In this document: in pieces, positions 57,205-64,000 of the stretch
How positions within the stretch are numbered: the first letter of the stretch is position 1
Layout of the letters: each line of letters opens with the position of its first letter
Source: Aliivibrio finisterrensis
GTDB lineage: Bacteria; Pseudomonadota; Gammaproteobacteria; Enterobacterales; Vibrionaceae
NCBI RefSeq assembly: GCF_008933155.1
Contig: NZ_WBVP01000015.1
Location: forward strand, 1 to 64,000
DNA length: 64,000 nucleotides
Direction of reading: 5' to 3'
Position numbers and translations under genes: made by a program
Notes under the pieces: model-generated
What the model saw: the letters and a program-made list of their open reading frames with translations, nothing else
What the model was told of the DNA's origin: nothing
The model's database searches: none

Positions 57205-58458
57205 TTAATTCGGTAAGATGGATTCTAGCTCCCAGAGTGAGTTTAACTCTTCTCTTTTACGAACAAGATGCACTTGCTCGCCATCCACCATAATTTCTGC
57301 TGCTCGCGTACGCGTATTATAGTTTGATGACATCACAAAACCATAGGCTCCAGACGAACGAACCGCAAGTAAGTCATCTGCTTCGAGAACTAAGTCACGA
57401 TCTTTACCTAAGAAATCACCGGTTTCGCAAATAGGGCCAACTAAATCATAGCTTTGCGCTTCACCTTCACGAGGCGTTACCGGCACAATATCTTGCCACG
57501 CTTGATATAATGCAGGACGCATTAAGTCATTCATTGCCGCATCAATGATGGCAAAGTTTTTATGTTCTGTGTGTTTTAGGAACTCAACTTTAGTCACTAA
57601 AATACCAGCATTTGCAGCAATGGCACGGCCCGGTTCAAAAATCAGCTCAAGATCTTCACGACCCGCTAAGCGACTTAATAATGCGGTTGCGTACTCTGAT
57701 GGTTGTGGCGGTAATTCATCACGATAAACCACACCTAAACCACCACCCACATCAAGATGGCGAATATTGACACCTTGCGCTTTTAAATCATCAATTAAGG
57801 TAAGTAGACGATCGGTTGCGTCGATAAATGGGGCAATATCAGTCAGCTGAGAACCAATATGGCAATCAATACCTTGGATATCTAGGTTCGATAAAGTTTG
57901 TGCAAATTTGTATACTTCAGGTGCGCGATCAAAGGCGATACCAAATTTATTATCACGCAAACCTGTTGAAATATACGGGTGTGTTTTTGCATCCACATCG
58001 GGATTAATACGTAATGAAATCGGCGCTATAACCCCCATTTCAGTAGCAACGGCATTTAAGCGCTCAAGCTCTGGCTCTGATTCCACATTAAAACATTTAA
58101 TATTAAGTTCTAACGCACGACGCATTTCGTCAGCCGTTTTACCTACACCAGAGAAAACGACTTTTGTTGGGTCACCACCGGCTGCCACAACGCGCTCAAG
58201 CTCACCTTGAGACACAATATCAAAACCTGAGCCTAGACGGGCAAGTGCATTCAACACACCAATATTTGAGTTTGCTTTAACCGCATAGCACACAAGGTGA
58301 GGTTGCTCACCGACAGAGCTATCAAATGCATTCCAATGACGCTCTAATGTCGCGCGAGAATACACATACAATGGCGTGCCATACTGTTCTGCTAATTGTG
58401 CAACGGGTAACTCTTCAGCCCAAAGTTGTCCATCATCCTTATAATTGAAATAATCCAA
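57205..58458 (-). CDS. lysA: diaminopimelate decarboxylase
   Basis: LysA decarboxylates meso-DAP to lysine with pyridoxal phosphate. The 417-residue fold-III enzyme has the PLP lysine in CYAVKANSN (about 57-65), HIGSQL, the glycine-rich GGGLGVVYRDE loop and CETGDFLGKDR. It is in an operon with dapF, the enzyme before it in the pathway. Confidence 0.96.
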   Translation of the reverse strand: MDYFNYKDDGQLWAEELPVAQLAEQYGTPLYVYSRATLERHWNAFDSSVGEQPHLVCYAVKANSNIGVLNALARLGSGFDIVSQGELERVVAAGGDPTKVVFSGVGKTADEMRRALELNIKCFNVESEPELERLNAVATEMGVIAPISLRINPDVDAKTHPYISTGLRDNKFGIAFDRAPEVYKFAQTLSNLDIQGIDCHIGSQLTDIAPFIDATDRLLTLIDDLKAQGVNIRHLDVGGGLGVVYRDELPPQPSEYATALLSRLAGREDLELIFEPGRAIAANAGILVTKVEFLKHTEHKNFAIIDAAMNDLMRPALYQAWQDIVPVTPREGEAQSYDLVGPICETGDFLGKDRDLVLEADDLLAVRSSGAYGFVMSSNYNTRTRAAEIMVDGEQVHLVRKREELNSLWELESILPN

Positions 58459-58527
58459 TGTCGTCTTCCTTGTCTAGTTCAGTGTTTATTAGCCAGTGAT
58501 TATTCAAATACACTGACTACAAATAAA

Positions 58528-58647
58528 TTATTCTGCTACTTCTGTTTTTGGTGCTTCATCTGCTGGCATGTACAACGATCCTGTTTGACCACAGCCAGCC
58601 AGCGTTAAGGCACTCAATAGCATTAACGCCATCACTCTTTTTTGCAT
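58528..58647 (-). CDS. lptM: LPS translocon maturation lipoprotein LptM (YifL)
   Basis: A 39-residue lipoprotein read on the minus strand: signal MQKRVMALMLLSALTLAGC with lipobox LAGC (Cys19), then GQTGSLYMPADEAPKTEVAE. The short mature part with GQTGxLYxP is the signature of YifL/LptM, which helps assemble the LptD/E outer-membrane LPS gate in E. coli. Position upstream of lysA-dapF and divergent from cyaY matches other gammaproteobacteria. The ribosome site is weak. Confidence 0.85.
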   Translation of the reverse strand: MQKRVMALMLLSALTLAGCGQTGSLYMPADEAPKTEVAE

Positions 58648-58728
58648 AAGATTTTACCATTAGTGTTAATATCTGGTTATGCTCTCTATAATCGCACCAC
58701 AGCCAAGAAAAGCAATAGGATAAACAAG

Positions 58729-59043
58729 ATGAATAACACTGAATTTCACGAACTAGTCGATGAAAAACTGCAATTAATCGAAGATATGATCGATGATTCA
58801 GGTGCTGATATTGAACCGGTTATTACTGGAAACGTATTAACACTAGAGTTTGAAAACCGCAGCCAAATCGTAATTAACAAACAAGAACCAATGCACGAGA
58901 TCTGGTTAGCGTCAAAATCTGGCGGCTTCCATTTTGCTTATACTGATGAGAAATGGACATGTTCTAAAACGGGCATGGAATTTATCGAAATGGTAAAAGA
59001 AGAGTGTCAAAAGCACGCTGATGAAGAGATTGAGTGGGCTTAA
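58729..59043 (+). CDS. cyaY: bacterial frataxin CyaY
   Basis: CyaY binds iron and IscS and tunes Fe-S cluster assembly. The 104-residue protein has the acidic first helix (FHELVDEKLQLIEDMIDDSGADIE) that binds iron, seen at about 5-28, and the beta-sheet core with NKQEPMHEIWLAS. Start is ATG at 58729; the frame to 58642 overlaps lptM and is not used. It is divergent from lptM, as in E. coli. Confidence 0.94.
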   Translation: MNNTEFHELVDEKLQLIEDMIDDSGADIEPVITGNVLTLEFENRSQIVINKQEPMHEIWLASKSGGFHFAYTDEKWTCSKTGMEFIEMVKEECQKHADEEIEWA

Positions 59044-59051
59044 AAGCAGAC

Positions 59052-59216
59052 TTCAGATCGGTCGCAAGCTCCCTTGAAGAGTTCAGAGGAGCTTGAGATT
59101 CAGGATTCAGGATTCAGGATTCAGGATTCAGGATTCAGGATTCAGGATTCAGGATTCAGGATTCAGGAGGATTTTATTGCTCTTTCTGAATCCTGCAAGC
59201 GAAGCGGCCTGAAACC
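59052..59216. repeat. dispersed palindromic repeat, copy 1 (expanded)
   Basis: It starts TTCAGATCGGTCGCAAGCTC and ends GCAAGCGAAGCGGCCTGAAA. Both end blocks recur at 62262-62363. The interior contains a tandem heptamer array. It fills the gap between convergent cyaY and prlC and may also act as their terminator. Confidence 0.75.
59098..59167. repeat. tandem array of ten ATTCAGG heptamers
   Basis: Ten perfect head-to-tail copies of ATTCAGG occupy 70 bp inside the dispersed repeat. Perfect short arrays of this kind change length by slippage, so the copy number probably varies among strains. It is not in a coding region. Confidence 0.95.
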
Positions 59217-61259
59217 TTAAGCTCCAATTCCCGCATGACGCAGCATCGCATCCACTTGTGGCTCACGGCCACGGAAGCGTTTGAATAATTCCATAGGCTC
59301 TTCACTGCCGCCCATTTCAAGAATATTATTCAAGAAACTTTGGCCTGTTGCTGTATTGAAAATGCCTTCTTCTTCAAAACGAGAGAACGCATCGGCTGAT
59401 AATACTTCTGCCCATAGGTAGCTGTAATAACCCGCGCCGTAACCACCTGCAAAAATATGACTGAAACTGTGAGAAAAGCGGTTCCACTCAACACTTGGTA
59501 ATACTGCGACTTTCGCTTTTACTTCAGCCAGTGTTTCTAACACTTTTGCACCTAGATCAGGATCGTAATTTGTGTGCAGCGTGAAATCAAACATACCAAA
59601 TTCTAACTGACGCAAAATAAACATCGCTGATTGGAAGTTTTTCGCCGCAAGCATTTTATCTAGCATCTCTTTTGGTAGTGGCTCACCCGTCTCATAGTGA
59701 CCAGAAATAAACGCCAATGCTTCTTCTTCATAACACCAGTTTTCTAAGAACTGGCTTGGCAATTCAACCGCATCCCAAGGCACACCATTGATACCAGACA
59801 CTGACGCCACATCAATTTGCGTTAGCATGTGGTGAATACCGTGACCAAATTCGTGGAATAAAGTAACCACTTCATCATGAGTAAATAGGGCTGGTTTACC
59901 ACCAACAGGCTTACTGAAGTTACACGTTAGGTACGCCACTGGCGTTTGCAGTTCGCCATTTTCAGTGATACGACGCACACGACACTCGTCCATCCATGCG
60001 CCACCACGTTTGTGCTCACGCGCGTATAAATCTAAGTAAAAACTACCACGTAAGATATTGTTAGAATCAAAGATATCGAAGAAACGCACTGACTCATGCC
60101 ATACATCAACACCCTCACGCTCAACTACCGTCATACCAAATACACGGCTCAATACTTCAAATAGACCAGAAACGGCTTTTGATTCAGGAAAATAAGGGCG
60201 CAATTCTTCATCAGAGATCTGGTATAGCTTTTGTTTTAGTTTTTCAGAGTAATAAGTCACATCCCACAGATCTAACTCATCAATATCAAATTCTTCTTTT
60301 ACAAAGGCTTTTAACTCTTCAACTTCGCGCTCACCTTGTGGTTTCGCTTTTGCTGCTAAATCATTTAAAAAGCCCAGTACTTGCGTTGGGCTTTCCGCCA
60401 TTTTGGTTGTTAGTGACTTTTCACTGTAAGAAGCAAAACCTAATAGACGCGAGACTTCATGACGAAGTTGCAGCTCTTCAGAGATTAAATCTGTGTTATC
60501 CCACTTACCGGCGTTTGGACCGCGATCCGATGCGCGAGTCACGAACGCTTCGTAAATTTCACGACGCAGTGGTTTATTATCAGCATAAGTCATGATTGGA
60601 ATGTACGATGGCATTTCTAGTGTCAATAACCAACCGTCTAACTCTTTTGCTTCTGCCGCGGCTTTTGCTGCTGCCATTGCTGATTCTGGTAAGCCTGATA
60701 ATTCCGCTTCATCGGTAATGTGTTTTGACCAACCCATGGTTGCATCAAGCACGTTATTGCTGAAGTTTGAGCTTAATTCTGACGTACGCTTACTGATATC
60801 ACCGTAGCGCTTTTGTTGATCGGCAGGTAAACCAATGCCTGATAGCTCAAAATCACGCAACTCATCAACGATTGTTTTTTGTTGAGCTTGAGACAGAGTT
60901 GCAAACGACTCGCTCTCTTTAATTGATTTATACGCCTCGTACAGTCCTTTGTTTTGACCAACCCACGTACCGTATTCAGATAACGCAGGTAAACACGCTT
61001 CATACGCTTCACGCAGTGCTTCACTGTTTTGTACTGAGTTCAAATGACTTACTGGCGACCAAATACGACTAAGGCGGTCATCGGTTTCAGCCAGAGGAAC
61101 AATAATGCTGTCCCATGTAGGGGCTGCATCAGACGCTAATACTTCTTCAATTTTTGCGCGACAATCGGCAATGGCTTGCTCTACCGCAGGCTGAATGTGC
61201 TCAGGCTTAATTTGAGAAAACAGCGGTAAATCAGTAAAGGTGAGTAACGGGTTAGACAT
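59217..61259 (-). CDS. prlC: oligopeptidase A (M3 family)
   Basis: A zinc metallopeptidase that degrades signal peptides and small peptides in the cytosol. The 680-residue length equals E. coli OpdA. The zinc motif is HEFGHGIHHML (about 470-480) with the downstream Glu ligand in LPSQFLENW. The start is ATG at 61259, 6 bases after AAGGA; the ATG at 61265 abuts the same site. prlC-rlmJ-gor clustering is as in E. coli. Confidence 0.96.
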   Translation of the reverse strand: MSNPLLTFTDLPLFSQIKPEHIQPAVEQAIADCRAKIEEVLASDAAPTWDSIIVPLAETDDRLSRIWSPVSHLNSVQNSEALREAYEACLPALSEYGTWVGQNKGLYEAYKSIKESESFATLSQAQQKTIVDELRDFELSGIGLPADQQKRYGDISKRTSELSSNFSNNVLDATMGWSKHITDEAELSGLPESAMAAAKAAAEAKELDGWLLTLEMPSYIPIMTYADNKPLRREIYEAFVTRASDRGPNAGKWDNTDLISEELQLRHEVSRLLGFASYSEKSLTTKMAESPTQVLGFLNDLAAKAKPQGEREVEELKAFVKEEFDIDELDLWDVTYYSEKLKQKLYQISDEELRPYFPESKAVSGLFEVLSRVFGMTVVEREGVDVWHESVRFFDIFDSNNILRGSFYLDLYAREHKRGGAWMDECRVRRITENGELQTPVAYLTCNFSKPVGGKPALFTHDEVVTLFHEFGHGIHHMLTQIDVASVSGINGVPWDAVELPSQFLENWCYEEEALAFISGHYETGEPLPKEMLDKMLAAKNFQSAMFILRQLEFGMFDFTLHTNYDPDLGAKVLETLAEVKAKVAVLPSVEWNRFSHSFSHIFAGGYGAGYYSYLWAEVLSADAFSRFEEEGIFNTATGQSFLNNILEMGGSEEPMELFKRFRGREPQVDAMLRHAGIGA

Positions 61260-61411
61260 ATTCATTCCTTTTCTATTTTTCGTTTTTAGGATCGGCTTAT
61301 CCCTTAAAGATGGTGCTTAATGGATAAAATTTCAATGGCTGATGCAAGAGTACACACATTGAGCGATAAACTTGGGTATAATCATGTGATTCCAATAGTG
61401 AGAGTTCATCC

Positions 61412-62251
61412 ATGCTAAGTTATCGTCACAGTTTTCATGCAGGCAACCATGCCGATGTGGTTAAGCACATTGTTCAAAGTCTTATCCTTAATTCATTAAC
61501 GCAAAAAGATAAACCATTTGTTTATCACGACACCCACTCAGGGGTTGGTCGTTACGATTTAACGCATGAATGGTCTGAAAAGACAGGCGAATACAAGCAA
61601 GGTATCGCTCGCATCTGGGAGCAAACTGATCTTCCTGAAGAGATCACAAGCTACCTAAATGCCATCACTGAATTAAACGACGGTGAAGAACTGCGTTACT
61701 ACCCAGGTTCACCTCGTGTTGGTCGTGCTCACCTGCGTCGTCAAGACCGCATGGTATTAACCGAGCTTCACCCTGCCGATCACCCTCTGCTTGAGCAAGA
61801 GTTTCATCGTGATCGTCAAGTGTCTATTTATAAAGAAGACGGTTTTGCACGACTAAAAGCAAGTCTTCCACCAAAAGAGCGCAGAGGATTAGTCTTAATC
61901 GACCCACCTTATGAGCTTGCAAAAGAATATTACGATGTCGTTAACGCTATTGGCCAAAGCCACAAACGTTGGGCAACAGGTATTTACGCGATTTGGTATC
62001 CAGTCGTTAACCGTCATGACATCGACGATATGATTAAAGGTCTTAAAAAATTAGACATCCGTAATATTCTACAAATTGAGTTGGGGGTTTCTGCGGATAC
62101 TAACGAGCGTGGTATGACCGCATCTGGCATGATCGTGATTAACCCACCGTGGAAATTAGAAAGCCAAATGAAAGAAATTTTGCCTTTCTTGAAAGAAGCA
62201 ATTGCACCAGCAACAGGTCACTTTAAAGTCGAGTGGATTGTTCCAGAGTAA
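61412..62251 (+). CDS. rlmJ: 23S rRNA (adenine-2030-N6)-methyltransferase
   Basis: RlmJ methylates A2030 of 23S rRNA. The 279-residue protein begins MLSYRHSFHAGNHADVVKHI, the family's SAM-binding N-terminus, and has the catalytic DPPYELAKEYYDV motif (about residue 164). It is divergent from prlC and upstream of gor, as in E. coli. Confidence 0.95.
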   Translation: MLSYRHSFHAGNHADVVKHIVQSLILNSLTQKDKPFVYHDTHSGVGRYDLTHEWSEKTGEYKQGIARIWEQTDLPEEITSYLNAITELNDGEELRYYPGSPRVGRAHLRRQDRMVLTELHPADHPLLEQEFHRDRQVSIYKEDGFARLKASLPPKERRGLVLIDPPYELAKEYYDVVNAIGQSHKRWATGIYAIWYPVVNRHDIDDMIKGLKKLDIRNILQIELGVSADTNERGMTASGMIVINPPWKLESQMKEILPFLKEAIAPATGHFKVEWIVPE

Positions 62252-62261
62252 AAAAATAAGG

Positions 62262-62363
62262 GTTCAGGCCGGTCGCAAGCTCCCTCAAAGGATTCAGGAA
62301 AAAGATAGCATTGCTCAGTTTTATCTCCTTCCTGAAACCTGCAAGCGAAGCGACCTGAAACCT
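62262..62363. repeat. dispersed palindromic repeat, copy 2 (unexpanded)
   Basis: It starts TTCAGGCCGGTCGCAAGCTC and ends GCAAGCGAAGCGACCTGAAA, matching copy 1 at 59052-59216 at both ends. The interior has a long hairpin (TTCAGGA pairing with TCCTGAA) with only one GATTCAGG unit. It lies between rlmJ and gor. Confidence 0.75.
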
Positions 62364-62440
62364 CGCAGGCCTTGAAAAAATAAAATTTGGTCGCATTTCA
62401 TACATAGTATTAAAAAAATTAACACCAATGTAATTAATTA

Positions 62441-62459
62441 GATAATGATTGGCATTGGT
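62441..62459. promoter_or_regulatory. possible Fur-like box or operator upstream of gor
   Basis: GATAATGATTGGCATTGGT matches 13 of 19 bases of the Fur consensus and lies 22 bp before the gor start. ACCAATG (62424-62430) and CATTGGT (62453-62459) also form a 7-bp inverted repeat around it, so a different regulator is possible. Confidence 0.3.
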
Positions 62460-62481
62460 ATAACACTTATTGGAGAGAATA

Positions 62482-63837
62482 ATGGCTACGCATTTTGATT
62501 ATATCTGTATCGGCGGTGGTTCTGGCGGTATCGCATCTGCAAATCGTGCGGCTATGCACGGCGCAAAAGTTGCTCTTATCGAGGCACAAGATCTTGGCGG
62601 TACGTGTGTAAACGTAGGTTGTGTTCCTAAAAAAGTAATGTGGCACGGCGCTCAAGTTGCTGAAGCAATTAATTTATACGCTGAAGATTACGGCTTTGAT
62701 GTTGAACTGAAAAAATTCAACTGGGGCAAAATGATTGAAAGCCGCCAAGCGTACATTGGTCGTATTCATGAATCTTACGATCGCGTTCTTGGTAACAATA
62801 AAATCAATGTAATTAAAGGCTTTGCAAAGTTTGTTGATGCAAACACAGTTGAAGTTAATGGCGAACACTACACAGCAGATCATATCCTTATTGCTGTTGG
62901 CGGCCGTCCATCAATCCCAAATATTCCAGGTGCTGAGCACGGTATCGATTCAAACGGTTTCTTTGAACTGATGGAGCAACCAAAACGTGTTGCTGTTATT
63001 GGCGCAGGTTACATCGCAGTTGAAATCGCGGGTGTTCTTCACTCTCTAGGCACTGAAACTCACCTGTTCTGCCGTAAAGAATCTCCTCTTCGTAGCTTTG
63101 ATCCAATGATCATCGATACGTTGGTTGAAGTAATGAACACGGAAGGTCCAACACTTCATACTCACTCGGTACCAAAAGAAGTGGTTAAAGAAGCCGATGG
63201 TAGCCTAACGCTTCACCTAGAAAATGGGGAAACTCAAAACGTTGATACCCTAATTTGGGCAATTGGTCGCCACCCAGCAACTGATGCTATCAACCTAGAA
63301 AAAACAGGCGTAGCTACTAACGATCACGGTTACATCAAAGTGGATGAATACCAAGAGACTAACGTGAAAGGCATCTACTGTGTAGGTGATATCATGGAAG
63401 GCGGCATTGAGCTAACGCCTATCGCCGTTAAAGCGGGTCGTTTATTGTCTGAGCGTCTATTCAACGGTCAAACAAACGCAAAAATGGACTATTCATTAGT
63501 TCCTACTGTTGTGTTTAGCCACCCACCAATTGGTACGATTGGCTTAACAGAGCAAGAAGCTGACGAGCAATACGGCAAAGACAACGTAAAAGTGTACACA
63601 TCTGGCTTCACAGCGATGTACACAGCGGTAACTAAGCACCGTCAGCCTTGCAAGATGAAGCTAGTATGTGCGGGCGAAGACGAGAAAGTTGTTGGCCTAC
63701 ACGGTATCGGTTTCACGGTTGATGAAATGATCCAAGGTTTTGCAGTAGCAATGAAGATGGGCGCAACTAAGGCTGATTTCGATGCAGTTGTCGCTATCCA
63801 CCCAACAGGTTCTGAAGAATTTGTAACGATGAGATAG
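62482..63837 (+). CDS. gor: glutathione reductase
   Basis: Gor reduces glutathione disulfide with NADPH. The 451-residue flavoenzyme has the FAD motif [14 protein letters not shown], the redox disulfide [18 protein letters not shown]-binding [11 protein letters not shown], and the C-terminal HPTGSEE with the catalytic His. Start is ATG at 62482, 5 bases after GGAGAG; TTG at 62470 is not supported. Confidence 0.97.
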   Translation: MATHFDYICIGGGSGGIASANRAAMHGAKVALIEAQDLGGTCVNVGCVPKKVMWHGAQVAEAINLYAEDYGFDVELKKFNWGKMIESRQAYIGRIHESYDRVLGNNKINVIKGFAKFVDANTVEVNGEHYTADHILIAVGGRPSIPNIPGAEHGIDSNGFFELMEQPKRVAVIGAGYIAVEIAGVLHSLGTETHLFCRKESPLRSFDPMIIDTLVEVMNTEGPTLHTHSVPKEVVKEADGSLTLHLENGETQNVDTLIWAIGRHPATDAINLEKTGVATNDHGYIKVDEYQETNVKGIYCVGDIMEGGIELTPIAVKAGRLLSERLFNGQTNAKMDYSLVPTVVFSHPPIGTIGLTEQEADEQYGKDNVKVYTSGFTAMYTAVTKHRQPCKMKLVCAGEDEKVVGLHGIGFTVDEMIQGFAVAMKMGATKADFDAVVAIHPTGSEEFVTMR

Positions 63838-63864
63838 TCTATTTTTAGACTGTTTTGACTATAA

Positions 63865-63899
63865 AAAACGCCGCCAATGGTTAATATTGGCGGCGTTTT
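63865..63899. terminator. bidirectional terminator after gor
   Basis: A perfect 14-bp stem (AAAACGCCGCCAAT pairing with ATTGGCGGCGTTTT) with a 7-base loop and flanking A and T runs, between gor and a convergent gene. Confidence 0.92.
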
Positions 63900-63939
63900 T
63901 GTTTTATTTAATCAGGTTTAATTCAATTAAATATGATGT

Positions 63940-64000
63940 TTATTTGCCTGACTTTTCTGCAATTTTATCTTCAACCATTGGTGCTAACTTTTCATAAGGT
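63940..64000 (-). CDS. C-terminal end of an unidentified gene, cut by the window edge
   Basis: On the minus strand the last 19 codons read PYEKLAPMVEDKIAEKSGK, with stop TAA at 63940-63942. The rest lies beyond the right edge. The charged, helix-prone tail does not identify a family. It is convergent with gor and shares its terminator. Confidence 0.5.
   Translation of the reverse strand, partial: PYEKLAPMVEDKIAEKSGK

Noticed and set aside
1-64000. CRISPR array or tRNA genes
   Set aside because: No spaced direct repeats of CRISPR type and no tRNA cloverleaf with a CCA end were recognised; the heptamer array has no spacers.

Overview
The window looks like chromosome I of a marine Vibrionaceae member, most likely Aliivibrio (A. 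fischeri group). It is AT-rich, and it carries a complete type II secretion operon gspC-N. Vibrio/enteric gene neighbourhoods are well kept: btuB-trmA-yijD-fabR-sthA, plsB/lexA, ubiCA, glpEG, rpoH-ftsXEY-rsmD, hslRO-pckA, lptM-lysA-dapF-DUF484-xerC/cyaY and prlC/rlmJ-gor. The species call is inferred from sequence feel and synteny; no search was run.

Layout. 0-5.8 kb: tandem rRNA-type promoters pointing left out of the window, a membrane-anchored RRM protein, murI, a DUF71 PP-loop ATPase, btuB behind a cobalamin riboswitch, and trmA. 5.8-9.4 kb: a decayed accessory insertion in the trmA-yijD junction. It holds a broken unknown gene, a nonsense-interrupted DUF4868 (KwaB-like) gene, an intact HBM-type chemoreceptor and a frameshifted tyrosine-integrase remnant. 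9.5-19.5 kb: yijD, fabR, sthA, a DinF-type MATE transporter, a Fur-box methyltransferase, lexA with two SOS boxes, plsB with a FadR-like site, ubiA and ubiC. 19.5-26.6 kb: a FliL-like protein, glpG, glpE, a DnaA-box-rich intergenic region, rpoH, ftsX, ftsE, ftsY, rsmD and a DUF1145 gene. 26.7-29.5 kb: yhgN, yecH, then an AT-rich interval with very small genes and a HEPN-like membrane protein, then yhhM. 29.5-45.2 kb: recG, nfuA, cysQ, nudE and the twelve-gene type II secretion operon. 45.4-54.6 kb: hslR, hslO, pckA, an AsmA-like protein, an EAL-HDOD protein, pldB and yigL. 54.7-64 kb: xerC, DUF484, dapF, lysA, lptM, cyaY, prlC, rlmJ and gor, with two copies of a dispersed palindromic repeat, one expanded into ten ATTCAGG heptamers.

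Most genes are core: cell-wall precursors, phospholipid and quinone synthesis, SOS control, heat shock, membrane targeting, division, lysine synthesis, redox balance and protein secretion. The main unusual points are the DnaA-box cluster between glpE and rpoH, the trmA-yijD relic island, the small-gene cluster between yecH and yhhM (with an 8-nt overlapping 39-aa ORF and HEPN-like gene), the Fur-controlled methyltransferase between lexA and dinF, the DUF71/btuB/riboswitch neighbourhood, and the heptamer-expanded repeat. No tRNA, rRNA body, CRISPR array or intact insertion sequence was seen.
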